A stretch of 64,000 nucleotides of DNA from Neopestalotiopsis rosae (lineage: Eukaryota > Ascomycota > Sordariomycetes > Amphisphaeriales > Sporocadaceae), in assembly GCA_023078685.1 (NCBI GenBank), contig JALGAS010000004.1:372001-436000 (forward strand), given 5' to 3'. Within the stretch, counting starts at the first letter, position 1, and each line of letters starts with the position of its first letter. This document shows positions 46,441 to 56,811 of this stretch, piece after piece. The notes below the pieces were generated by a model. That model had not been told where the DNA came from and ran no database searches. It was given only the letters and a program-made list of their open reading frames with translations. Made by a program: the position numbers and the translations under genes.

Positions 46441-47638
46441 CTATGCCAAACCTTGAGACTCCCATACTGGCTGCAAGTCTCTGAAGAACGACCATTTGGT
46501 GCGTTCGCCCCAGCCCTTGGCTTTCCAATCATTCAGACTTTCTGGAAAATGCGGTACTGCATCCCTCACCGTTGAGTCGTGAGCAATAATGACGAAGACA
46601 TTATCGAGACAGTCCAGCTCTTGAAGTTTGCCCGCTGTACGCGTCGCCAAAGGGACGTCGTCACCGAAAGTCATGTCAAACAGACTGTCCGTAGGGCCAC
46701 GTTGTCTTGAGCGTTGCAAATCCTCCCAAGCATGGCCCGGGCAGAGCGGTAAGCTACTGTCCGGCTTGCAAGGATTTGGCTGGATCGTAGCCGGGACCGG
46801 GAGGTACTTGGATGGCCTAAAGATGCCAGCATAGTGGCAGATATCACCGCCGAGGAGAACGAAGCTGTCTGGACTCGTCGTTGTTCGAGCTAAGCCACAA
46901 AGATGGCCAATTGCATGGCCAGGGCTATCAAGCAAGTAGAATGATCCATCCCCAAAGTAGTCATACGCTGGAAATCGTCCAATATCCAGAGTATTGGGTC
47001 CTTCAAAGTCGACTTCGCGGAGTTCGCGATTGCTGTGGATGATCAGTATGAGTTGGACTGTTGTAGTCAAGCCTTTTATTGGGACTCACGCATAATCACT
47101 TTCTTGTATGGGACTCTCGGGATTGGCAGGAGCTCCAGGAAGCATTGCTTTTTTGAATCCCTTGCCGACTACCAGATTTGTGCTTGGAGGAAAAGATGAT
47201 GGATCGCCAATATGATCCCAATGCCAATGGCTAATATCATGTGAGTGACGACTTTCTCTCATGTCTTGGACTCGGCATAATTTACCTCCATATGACAGCC
47301 TCAATTTCCTTGAGCTTGACACCTCCATCTTCCAAGATATCGGCAACGTTGCTTGTGACTTGTATATCGTATTTGGTAGTGGGTATGTACGCAGCAATTT
47401 TGGGCGAGTAATTCTGGTAGTCTTTTCTGATACCAAGATCGAAGACTAGCTTGCGACCAGATGAATGCTCCAAGAGAAAGGAGTGCGATGGTGAAGTGGG
47501 AAACGTCTCTAGTCCCGGTACAGGTGGCGCCATGAAGCGGCTGGGTATAGCAGGACCGAAATCGACCGGATTGATGAGCTTCACAGTTATTGTCTGCCCC
47601 CCTTCTGGCAGTTTAACCTGTGATGCAGCTTCTGCCAT
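46441..47638 (-). CDS. Metallo-beta-lactamase-fold hydrolase, lactonase-like
   Basis: Three exons, 47638-47286, 47230-47090 and 47032-46441 (introns of 55 and 57 bp), give 361 aa. The metal-binding motif H119-W-H121-W-D123-H124 (HxHxDH) forms just after the first junction. The next ligand is in D-S-P-G-H-A-I-G-H-L and a further one in L-L-G-G-D-I-C-H-Y; a late His is in V-I-I-A-H-D. This pattern, with the GHAxGH string, is that of N-acyl-homoserine-lactonase-type (AiiA/AttM) MBL enzymes, which open lactone rings. No signal peptide. It is divergent from an MFS transporter and near two Baeyer-Villiger-type oxygenases, so hydrolysis of their lactone products is an attractive but unproved role. 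Confidence 0.85.
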
Positions 47639-48575
47639 ATTCTCGAGGAAGGTAGTCTTTGGTAGTGTTTTGGAGGTTCAAACTTATGGAGTGTGTGAAC
47701 TCGAATACGCTTTTCGCCGAATCACGTCTCCTATGCCTAGATGTTTTCTACGATCTCGAAATCATGGTGATACTATTATCAATATTGAGTTGTTGCCGGC
47801 CAATCCTCGCTTACTAGTCGTCTCCGCGTGCGGGGGAGGAGGGACCAAGTTCCAACAGTCTGGCACACCCTGTCGAGCTGACTTGGTTTTAGAAATTAGT
47901 GTGGCGGGGAAATACGTGGATGGGTAGGGGCATTCAGCAGACAACGGGAATCCCCATCCACATCCTAGAAGCTACGAACTATTGCTAAACGAACATGTAT
48001 GATAGCAGAATAATCCCAGTCAGCTGCTCTTGGACACGCTCTCGTAGCGAATCTCGGCACATCGGTAATGACTGGTTTGGGATTAGATCACTTGCTGTCG
48101 AGGATCAGAATTCAAGAACTATTGATTGACATGGGTGTGCCGACAGGGCATTCGGCTGTGGTGAAGTCCAAGAGCGCGAGGGTGTTTGATGCTGCCGCCT
48201 ACCTCGAGCCAGGTTTCGAGGTACCTAGGCGTGCACACCTTGACTGATTTGCAAGCTCAATGCATGCAAACAATGTCGCCTCACCAAAGGCGCCGGAAAG
48301 GAGCACACATAGGGGTACGTAGAACTTGGTGATCCAGGGACCCCAATTTCCCCAGATTCCCCACGATTGACCCCATATGCCAGTATAGTAGTCGACTATG
48401 CCTGTAGTAGAAGAGGATTGTTTTGCCTAGGTCAGTACCAACTCTACTGGCCGCTTCATTTGACCTTATATCAATCCTTATAATCCAAGATAGTGTTCCT
48501 CACGCTGATGCTTGGGGGGTTCCGTGGCCCATCCTCTGCCTCTGTTTGATTCAACCAACACCTCACTATTTGATC
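47639..48575. promoter_or_regulatory. Divergent promoter of the lactonase-like gene and the MFS transporter
   Basis: 937 bp between divergent start codons. It includes a GGTACCTAGGC element (48220-48230). The frame upstream of the MFS ATG is open but begins with TTG and is not used. No clear CGG-type inverted repeat was found by eye. Confidence 0.5.
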
Positions 48576-50266
48576 ATGTCTGAAACAAGTGAGAAAGACG
48601 CCACGAAGATGGCTGAGCAGGTGGAAACTGCCAATACCATCAAGAAGTCTCAAACAGTTGACACTCTACGAGACGACGAGGCTTTACAAGTCTTGGCCAA
48701 CCACGATGGCGATCAGCACTGGGACGAGGCCGAAGAAAACAGATTGCGTCGCAAAATCGACTGGAGGCTAATGCCAGTTCTATGTATGACATATTGCCTC
48801 CAGTATTACGATAAGGCTATGTTGTCACAAGCAGTGAGTATCTGGAAATCCGGTGAACGTCGCACCTCTTGTTCTAATCATGCTACCTCTAGGCCCTATT
48901 CGGCTTGAGAACTGAGCTTGACCTTACGGGTAATCGCTATTCCTGGACGGCATCTATATTCTACCTTGGCTTCATTGCTGGTGCATATCCCTCAATGGTA
49001 CTCGCCCAGAGGTTCCCAATCGAACGAGTGGCATCGGCAACGGTCGTCCTATGGGGCTTGTGTCTCATACTGACGACAATCTGCCACAACTATCGCGATA
49101 TATATGCACAGCGCTTCTTTCTCGGAGTCCTGGAAAGCGGCATCAGCCCCATGTTTATGTTAATCGTTGGGTCGTGGTACAAGAAACAAGAGCAGGCAAT
49201 GAGAATGGGAATATGGTATAGCTGCACTGGCTATGTCAGTTGCATCTCGCCCTTGATCAACTTTGGGTTTGGGCAGATCGGCGGCGGAGTCTCGTCCTGG
49301 CGCTACATGTACTACTTCTCAGGTGGTCTCACCATGGCCTGGGGATTAATCCTGTACTTTGTCCTTCCACCAGATCCCATCCGAGCCAAAGGATTCGGAC
49401 CGCGCGAGCGCTATATTCTGGTGGCTCGGCTCAGGACTAATAATTCCGGTGTGCGCAATTCACACTACAAGGTGGATCAAGTCACGGAGCTGTTGCTGGA
49501 TATCAAGACCTGGCTCCTCTTCTCGGTTGCACTGCTTTCAATGATTGCAAATGGCCCCATCTCGACCTTTGTGCCAATCATCATCAATGGCTTTGGCTTC
49601 ACCACATTGAACTCGCTGCTGCTACTCATCCCTGCAGGATTCTATGCAGGTTGTGTGCAGCTCCTCATGCCATACCTGGCCATGAAACTCCCGAAAGCTC
49701 GATGCTACATTATATTCGTCGCGCAGATGGGTACGACACTGGCGGCTCTCCTCCTTTGGCTTTTGCCATTGTCAGAAAGAGGTGGACTCTTGTTTGCCAC
49801 AACGATCCTGCCATCTTTGGGCGGTGGGTATGCAGTTCTCATGTCCTTATCGGTCGCGAACACGGCGGGATATACCAAGAGGTCGATCAGCTCAGCTAGC
49901 TTGTATATTGGATATTGTCTCGGTACGTCGTGCCGTCAAATTCCGTCCATGAACATTTACTAATCGCTCTCAGGCAACTTTGCTGGGCCCTTGGCCTTCC
50001 ATTCCCAAGACGCCCCGCGCTATGGTCCTGGTTTCGTCGTCGTCGTCATCACTTCCATTGCTGCAGCAGTGTTGATCATACTATACCGGTTCATATGTGT
50101 CTGGACCAATCACAAGCGAGACAAGACGGGCATTCTAGAAGGTTACGATCACGCGTATGAAGATGACTCTACAGACAAAAAGGTATGTTCTCTTCCAAGT
50201 CGCATCCTGCATTCAAGTCACTAATATCGGGCCAACCAGAATCCCCAGTTCCGGTATATCTTGTGA
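48576..50266 (+). CDS. MFS transporter, anion:cation symporter (Dal5/allantoate-permease-like) family
   Basis: Four exons, 48576-48833, 48893-49922, 49974-50182 and 50240-50266 (introns of 59, 51 and 57 bp), give 507 aa. The soluble acidic N terminus (about 60 residues) is followed by R-R-K-I-D-W-R-L-M-P and twelve predicted membrane helices with a central loop near 270-300. Helix 4/5 carries E-S-G-I-S-P-M-F and S-W-Y-K, hallmarks of the ACS/Dal5 family, which imports organic anions such as nicotinate, pantothenate, allantoate, or aromatic and carboxylic acids. The last exon adds only eight residues. The neighbouring divergent lactonase suggests uptake of a substrate acid; the cargo is unknown. 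Confidence 0.92.
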
Positions 50267-51071
50267 TTTTACTGGTCTCAGCATACGTTGCACAAAGAAC
50301 TCTACATATGTAAGGAATTGAAGGTTATGATAGTATCTGGTTCTGGTATGGAGTTTGAGTGGCAGAATGATAATGTATCTGGGAGTGAAAGGTGTCGGAC
50401 AAATAAGAAAGTCAGATGCAGGTGACTCGAATAAATGAAAAGAACCCCCCAAAAAGGGAGGAATAATAATAGTAAGACAGCAGAAGAAATAAAAGAAATA
50501 AAAAACAATCGACAGGTTTAGGGGAACTGGGAAACACGAGCCCCTACACGAGCCCCATGCCTGCCAGGAGACGGACGGACCTCTACCAGGCTTATACTTC
50601 TGGTCATAGCGAGTTCGCGCCCTTACCACTAGACTAAATATCTCTTTTAGCAGCCAGTGATTCCTTTGTTTGATTGTTAAGAACATCTGGTCTTGTCGAA
50701 TTTATATGTCGGGTTAGTAGGCTCGAAAGGGGGGCGTTTGCAATGGCGAAATTCGTCTGATGGGATTGCAAACGCCGGCCCTCCAGTGGCTGGTCGGGCA
50801 AACAACGCCACCGCTACAAATCAGTGAAATTTGCAGAACAGAGACTCATTGTTTGAGGTAAAAATAGGCATTTGAACCGTCGTTGAATCTATCTTATGCA
50901 GCCACTATTGTACTTATGCACCGGTAACTTGAAGAAGTTTGAAAGTATTACACTGCAGAGAGTTTCATAATCTTTAGCCCTATCAGTCAAATCTTGCGAT
51001 TTGCATCACTTGCCATAATAGGGCTTTATCGCCATGACGTCGTTCCCATCATCTAATTCATCAATCCAACA
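50267..51071. other. Convergent region between the MFS gene and the Zn2Cys6 gene
   Basis: 805 bp between converging stops. A/G-rich patches lie around 50440-50510. On the minus strand near 50600-50645 there is a box-A-like TAGTCTAGTGG, but the rest of a tRNA is missing. No gene supported. Confidence 0.5.
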
Positions 51072-53045
51072 TTACTCTGCCAACCCAAGATTCAGGAAAT
51101 CCAGTGGATCAAATTGCGCAAATGGCTCGAATAGATCTTGATACTCAGTCATGAGCGTCTCATGGAATAAAGTGTTCTCTGGTGATGGAAATCTTGTTCT
51201 TGGCGCTCCTGGTTCCCTACCAGGTAGCAGGGCAGCAGCTATCCCATTTGTGGCTTTTGTGACAGTAGGAAACAGAGCTGTCCAGTCAAACTCGTCGGAA
51301 TTCTCAAGGTCTCGGTCTGTGCCATCCACAGTTGACGCGTCGTCCCCAACGTTCGAGTTAGCGGGACGGGATGCCTCATTCAGAGACTGGCAAGGTTTAT
51401 CACCACTCGCCTGCCCAGATTGGCTTCTCAGGCGGTCGAAACCTTGACACAAGATATTTGCGGATCCCCACATGCGCTGCAATTGTTTGGCGGCATTGGT
51501 GAGAACATCCAAGTCAGCATTTGCCTCTTTACACAACCCCTCAATTCGACTCGCTTGTAAGAGAGCAATGAATGCGGTACCAGAATACCAGCAAGTAATG
51601 GCCATTAGGAACCGTGTGTCGCCTCGTGATAAAATGTCGCGTAATATCCGAGCAATACACGAGGCCGCTAAAATTGCTGGAGGAAGTGCCTGTGGCAGCG
51701 ATTGAGCAGATCGCTTAAGATGAAGAATGACGATTGTCGTGAGATAAGGCAGATATAGCTGATGCACATCGCGATCGAATGTCACTGTCATCTGAGAACC
51801 GATGGGAAGTTGCAAGTGTGGGGGCAGCGACTGAACCCAATCAACAAGCTTCTGCCATAGGTGCGTAGGGAATGGGGACTTTTGGTCCATCTTTGACCGA
51901 GATAGGCTCTTGGCGATATCACCAATGATACCGCAAAGACGGACCCAAGCAATGAATATCTCTCCTTTGCGTTGCATTCTCGGTTCCGGTGGAAAGTCCG
52001 CGAGAGTGGGCTCTTGTATGTTGCAATCAAGAGGATCAATAATACTGGGCTTGCTCTGACACAAGGCCGTCAGACGCTCCCGTGCAAAAGCGGTCCACCA
52101 TATTCGCCGCCGAAGACTGAGTACTGCTCCAACTAGGGCAGGCTGAGGAGGAGTTGGCTCGCGATGAAAGTTCATCTGTTGAGCATGTCGAATGAGCACT
52201 GATGTCCACCACCATGACGAATGTCGATGTGCAACTGTGGGAGGGCGAGGAGCCCACCAGTAAAATAGCGACACGGCTTGCAAAGTAGTAACACCGTCGG
52301 CTTCTTCATCATTGTAAAACATGGTTCGAGCTTTGTCGTAGTAGTTCGCTGGCCCTTCATGGGGAATCAATGGTGGGCGTATATGGCTCGCAGCAAGTGC
52401 CATGGCATTGGCAAGCAGAGGGGAGCGCAGGCAGTCCTCGAGGATAGTGCTCACATCCAGAACTGGACACCAAGGGTATACATAGTCGATGTAGGTTTCT
52501 GCGAATATTTGCAGGAGCTCTAGTTGCCGGGGCCCGGATAAGTTGTGGTCACGGTCGACGGTGGCCTTCATCTCTTGCTGTTGAGCATCGTACTGATTTT
52601 CAGGTCCATAAATTTGAAGAAAACCAGTATCGACATCAGTGGGACTGCTTCTGCTGGTATGCAAGGCAATCGGCGGTTTAATAGCCTGTAAGCCACTGTC
52701 GCGTTGACACCTTGGACTATCTCGGGGCGGTTGATTGCTTGCAGATGACTGAGGATGCGACACGACAGAATCGGTTCGTGTTTCGTCGGCCGAAGACGGG
52801 GAAGGAGGCGGACGAGCTTGTTGTACGCCATTATTGGCGTTCCTCCTCCTCTTGGATGGCCGTATACAACACTCTCTGCCCCCTGCACGGCAGTTTGTGC
52901 ATTTGCCATCACCCGGACTATCCTTTTTGCTCTGCAAGTCGCACTTGATTTTCTTGCCATGGCAAGCCGAGCAGACCAACTCCGCCCGTTTCCGTTTTGG
53001 CTGGTTGTGGTCAAAGAGCAACCACTCGCCAATATGTTCAGTCAT
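51072..53045 (-). CDS. Zn2Cys6 fungal transcription factor with fungal_trans domain
   Basis: A single exon of 657 aa. The binuclear zinc cluster has C25, C28, C35, C49, C52 and C59/60 (C-x2-C-x6-C-x13-C-x2-C-x6-C), within a basic stretch with K-R-K-R before and K-R-R-R after it. A Ser/Pro-rich linker (about 75-170) precedes a fungal_trans-type (middle homology) region with D-Y-V-Y-P-W-C-P-V at about 185 and R-R-R-I-W-W-T-A-F-A-R-E-R around 315-327. C-terminal acidic stretches may be activating. It lies among the oxidative genes of 44.6-64 kb and is a reasonable candidate for their pathway regulator, which would be tested by promoter motifs. Its own promoter has a 14-bp direct repeat at 53275-53302. 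Confidence 0.93.
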   Translation of the reverse strand: MTEHIGEWLLFDHNQPKRKRAELVCSACHGKKIKCDLQSKKDSPGDGKCTNCRAGGRECCIRPSKRRRNANNGVQQARPPPSPSSADETRTDSVVSHPQSSASNQPPRDSPRCQRDSGLQAIKPPIALHTSRSSPTDVDTGFLQIYGPENQYDAQQQEMKATVDRDHNLSGPRQLELLQIFAETYIDYVYPWCPVLDVSTILEDCLRSPLLANAMALAASHIRPPLIPHEGPANYYDKARTMFYNDEEADGVTTLQAVSLFYWWAPRPPTVAHRHSSWWWTSVLIRHAQQMNFHREPTPPQPALVGAVLSLRRRIWWTAFARERLTALCQSKPSIIDPLDCNIQEPTLADFPPEPRMQRKGEIFIAWVRLCGIIGDIAKSLSRSKMDQKSPFPTHLWQKLVDWVQSLPPHLQLPIGSQMTVTFDRDVHQLYLPYLTTIVILHLKRSAQSLPQALPPAILAASCIARILRDILSRGDTRFLMAITCWYSGTAFIALLQASRIEGLCKEANADLDVLTNAAKQLQRMWGSANILCQGFDRLRSQSGQASGDKPCQSLNEASRPANSNVGDDASTVDGTDRDLENSDEFDWTALFPTVTKATNGIAAALLPGREPGAPRTRFPSPENTLFHETLMTEYQDLFEPFAQFDPLDFLNLGLAE

Positions 53046-54102
53046 CCTCTCGCGGATCCAGGCCGTCGTCCGCTTGGTAAACCCGTTTGCAGACGAACAA
53101 AAGGGGATCTTGAACTTAAGTATCGACGGCGTGTCGATCAGGAATCAGAATGAGCTTGATGCAAGCTGGTCGCCCAGGTAGGCGATTACCTAGGGTGGTA
53201 ATGCAGGTGTGGACCTGCTATAATAATGTTGGAGTCCCTTGAGGCGATCCCCGCATTCTTTCCCCAGACCCCGCGTCAACCTGGGCCAGTCAACCTAGGC
53301 CAGTGAGCCCTGGCAATGCACAAGGGGGGGGGATTGGCGCAGATAGTGGCAAGAGCCACGGCGGTGACGGAGCTGTATGCTTTGAAACTGGATTCTCAAC
53401 TCTAGACACTTGTACGGGCAATGGCGACAGTTCAGTGCAATTCCTACAGAGATTCCATGTAGGATAAGTAGTCTCTAGATCTGTGTGCATCTTGATCTGA
53501 ACCAAGATAGACTTGGCTGCTGAATCCCAAACGTTCAAGTGACGTCTCTAGGACGCCCTGGCGTTGGATAGCGCATGCCTGTCTCCCCTTCAGGGCTGTG
53601 AAATACGGAGCTGCTTCGAGAGATGCGGTTATTAGCTTCACGCGACCCCCTAGCGGCCGTCTTTCGCCGAAGGTTCTCTAGGCTCAATAGGCTCGTCCAG
53701 AATCCCGAGCGCAAAAGCGTACAGCCACACGGATGAAGAGGTCTGATTGCATACAAAGCAAAGGTATCAGAGTCACAGAAATCGAGCAATCAGACGTGGC
53801 TCGTGAGGGGCGCAAGATTAACAACAGGGAAAAAACAAGAATGCCTTGTACATTCACCTCTGCCAGCGACTCGATTGGAGCAAACATGTTGATGGAGGCC
53901 ACTGTCTGCAATAAGAATGGACGGAGTCCTAAAACAACACAACTAGTCCGCTTGACTTTGTTTCACACATCTCTTGGCATACGTCTCTACCTATATTTCT
54001 AGCTTATGAAATGGCAATTCTGAGTTCACTTCGCTCGCAATACGCTTTGGGCATCATGAACACCTCGGTGATTCCGCAAGCCGCACTGAAGACTACAAGA
54101 GA
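53046..54102. other. Zn2Cys6 promoter and BVMO 3' region
   Basis: 1.06 kb between two minus-strand genes. The part next to 53046 is the regulator's promoter and includes a tandem 14-bp repeat and a nine-G run (53324-53332). The rest has short frames only. Confidence 0.5.
53275..53302. repeat. Tandem 14-bp repeat (GTCAACCTRGGCCA x2) in the regulator promoter
   Basis: Two adjacent copies at 53275-53288 and 53289-53302 differ at one base (G/A). They lie about 230 bp upstream of the Zn2Cys6 ATG at 53045. The core CCTAGG also occurs in other gaps. A protein-binding role is possible but not shown. Confidence 0.6.
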
Positions 54103-56099
54103 TCATGCGAGCCCACCTTCAGGCACTTCGGCTTTCTCCACATACCATGAAAGATCGCTGTTCTCGTCCATTTCAAAGGCCGTGAATCCGTTGCCCATGA
54201 ATCTGAAGGGATTCTCGGTGTTGTACGTGATTTCGAAATCTTCAGCGCGGACATCGCTCAGCATCCGCTGGAAGAGGTGTGCGCTGCCACCAAACAAGGC
54301 AGTGACTCTGCCATTGACCTTGCCTCTCTTGTACCAGCTGCTGCAGTTGCCCGTCCATACCAGGGTCTTGTGAACCTCGTCGCCATATTTGATAAAGGCC
54401 TTGGTCACGGATTTCTTTGGGTGGATGTACTTGATGTCTTCAGTGGCCATCTTCTTGATCCACTTGACAAAGTAGTCTCCGGTCCAGTTCAGGGACTCGA
54501 CCAGCGAACCATGGCCGCCGAGGCAATTGGGTCCCATCATCATGAAGTAGTTTGGATACTCGGGAATAGCTACAGAGATGTACGACTCTGGATCGTCAGC
54601 CCACTGCGTCCGCAGATCTGTCTCCTTGTTCAAGCCAATGAGAGGATATCGTGGACGGTGTGACACGTCAAACCCCGTTGCGCAAACGACTGGTCAGAGT
54701 TAGCATGATCAAGTCTCAGAATACATGGGAATACCGCATCTACTTACGGACGTCGCACTCGAATGCTTCACCATCGGCTGTGTGAATGGCATTTTCCGTC
54801 ACTTTGGTGATGGGGCTGTTGGACAAGTGGCAGTTTGGCCGGAGGAATGATTCCAGATAACCAGGTCCCGGTGTGATGCGCCGACATCCAAGTTCCCATT
54901 TAGGGATCAGTTTTTGGCACAGATCGGGGTCGTGCTGCAACTTCTCGGCCATTTGTTGTGCTGCCAGTCTCATGCCCTCCTTGTTGTTTTCCCCCTTCAT
55001 GAAGATGTAGAATGATTTGTTTGTTCTTGATATGATACCTTTCCGATGCAAGAGATGTTGTTCGGGGTCTTGGAACTTTTTCTTCTCTTCCTCTGTGTAC
55101 TCAGGATTGGGGTCGTCAAAGTCCCTTCCGAGATGCTTGGAAGGGGGAGCACGATAATACACCCAAGCTGGACCTCTGATGAAGTTCTTGACCGTGGTAC
55201 CCGGTAGCTTGGCCATTTGGGGTACGATCTGAATTCCAGACGACCCATTTCCAATGACTGCAATTCGCTTGTTGGAGTAGTCGTAGTTATGATCCCACCG
55301 TGCCGAGTGTGTGATCTGACCCTTGAAGTCTCGGAGGCCGGGGACGTTTGGCCAATTTTCATGCACAAGCACACCTTGGCTTGAGATCAAGACGTGACAG
55401 TACTCATCTCTCTGCTTCCCCGCGTGCTCCACGGTGACTTTCCATTGTCCGAGGTCCTCCTGCCACTGCGCGCCGACCACCTTGGTGTTCAATTGAAGAT
55501 CGCGATCCAAATTCCATTTCTTGACAGTCCTCTTGATGTAGTCAAGAATGTCGGCACCGCTGGCATAGAAGCGGCGCCAATCAGGATTTGGGTCAAAAGG
55601 GAATGCCTAGTTTTTTGTTAGCATTGAGCTCCTACTATTTCAGAGAAAATGTTTCAACCATGGAAATCCCCGTCCATCGACTTACATATATATGCGCGGG
55701 AACATCACACTGGACTCCCGGATAATCATTGACTAGCCAGGTTCCGCCGACGTCGTGCAAAGCTTCAAATATTGTGTGGTCGACAATGTCCCGCATTTCT
55801 GGAAAGCGGTGTTGAAATTTATGAGCCATGAGTAAGCCAGAGAAACCAGCTCCAATGGTAAACACTTTCAGTTTCCGTGGCGTGTACGCATATTCCGAAG
55901 AGAGTTTGAATGGATCAACTGCTATTGGCTCACTTCTGCGAACTTCTGGTGGCGTAGTATGCATTGCATGGGAGCCTTGAAAGACATCTGTGAAATCGGT
56001 CGCTTGAACATGTGGAATTTCCCCGTCAGAAGCAGGCGCATGGCTCATCGTAGACATCATGTCTTCAGCTGACAGCGGAGTCTCTACTAATGCCGTCAT
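54103..56099 (-). CDS. FAD/NADPH-dependent Baeyer-Villiger monooxygenase (type I, first copy)
   Basis: Three exons, 56099-55686, 55606-54748 and 54689-54103 (introns of 79 and 58 bp, in frame), give 619 aa. After a 75-residue N-terminal extension comes the FAD Rossmann motif G83-A-G-F-S-G88. The Baeyer-Villiger fingerprint F-x-G-x3-H-x3-W is complete as F232-K-G-Q-I-T-H238-S-A-R-W242. The NADPH Rossmann motif G-N-G-S-S-G is at 257-262, and C-A-T-G-F-D near 427 is typical of flavoprotein monooxygenases. The enzyme inserts oxygen next to a carbonyl, giving an ester or lactone; fungal relatives include enzymes acting on cyclic ketones, steroids and aryl ketones. It diverges from a second such gene over a 712-bp region. 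The substrate is unknown. Confidence 0.93.
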
Positions 56100-56811
56100 G
56101 CTTGAGATTGGTCCTGCCGCACTGGTAACGACTTGATTGGAAAAGAAGATAGCTTATGACAATGCACAATAGGGAGTATCGACTGATTGCAATGATTGAT
56201 CTTTAGACTGGCTCTCGAAATTAGTCTTGTTGATATAACACCATCCCGCACATCAACTCGGCGACTGGAACGACAATCATGCGAGCCGTGACTTCAGTGC
56301 GGATATAGACAGGTATGTTTGGCCGAGGATCACCGTCATCTCACCATGCTGCATCCATGATGATGAGTCGATTTGCAGGGGAACATCAATCCCGTCGTGG
56401 GTGTCTGATTTCCTGATTGAGCACCGGCCATTCCCAAAATTCGTTTACCGAAGGCATAGTCGTTTCGGTATATGCCAACCGGCAGGTTACGGCATGCCCA
56501 GTATGGTTAGCCAACAGATCTCAGTGCTCGGCAGTGGGGAAGCCGAGATCTTGTGGGGTATCTTGGGATTCTGGGGCATCGAGATGGGAATTATGATCCG
56601 GGGTCGGGCGACGGCTAGCTTCAATTGCCACACACAGCCATGGCGCCACCAAATACTTGCTTGCGGTCACGCACAGCCTATGGTTCAATCGCTCGTCAGC
56701 CGCCAAAGTATATCACCAAGGCCCGGAGCAGATGCATACGTCTGAATACCCTCAGGTTCTCAGCAATACCAGCTCTAGCACGCAGAGAATTGGCAGTCAT
56801 TTTATTCAACA
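56100..56811. promoter_or_regulatory. Divergent promoter of the two BVMO genes, with a CGG-N10-CCG site
   Basis: 712 bp between divergent starts, so the two monooxygenases may be co-regulated. A CGG-N10-CCG inverted repeat sits at 56466-56481 (CGGT..ACCG, a spacing some Zn2Cys6 dimers prefer). Another CCG..CGG pair lies nearby. Such repeats can occur by chance. Confidence 0.45.

Noticed and set aside
50590..50650. Possible tRNA on minus
   Set aside because: A box-A-like start is present, but no box B and no clover-leaf T arm.
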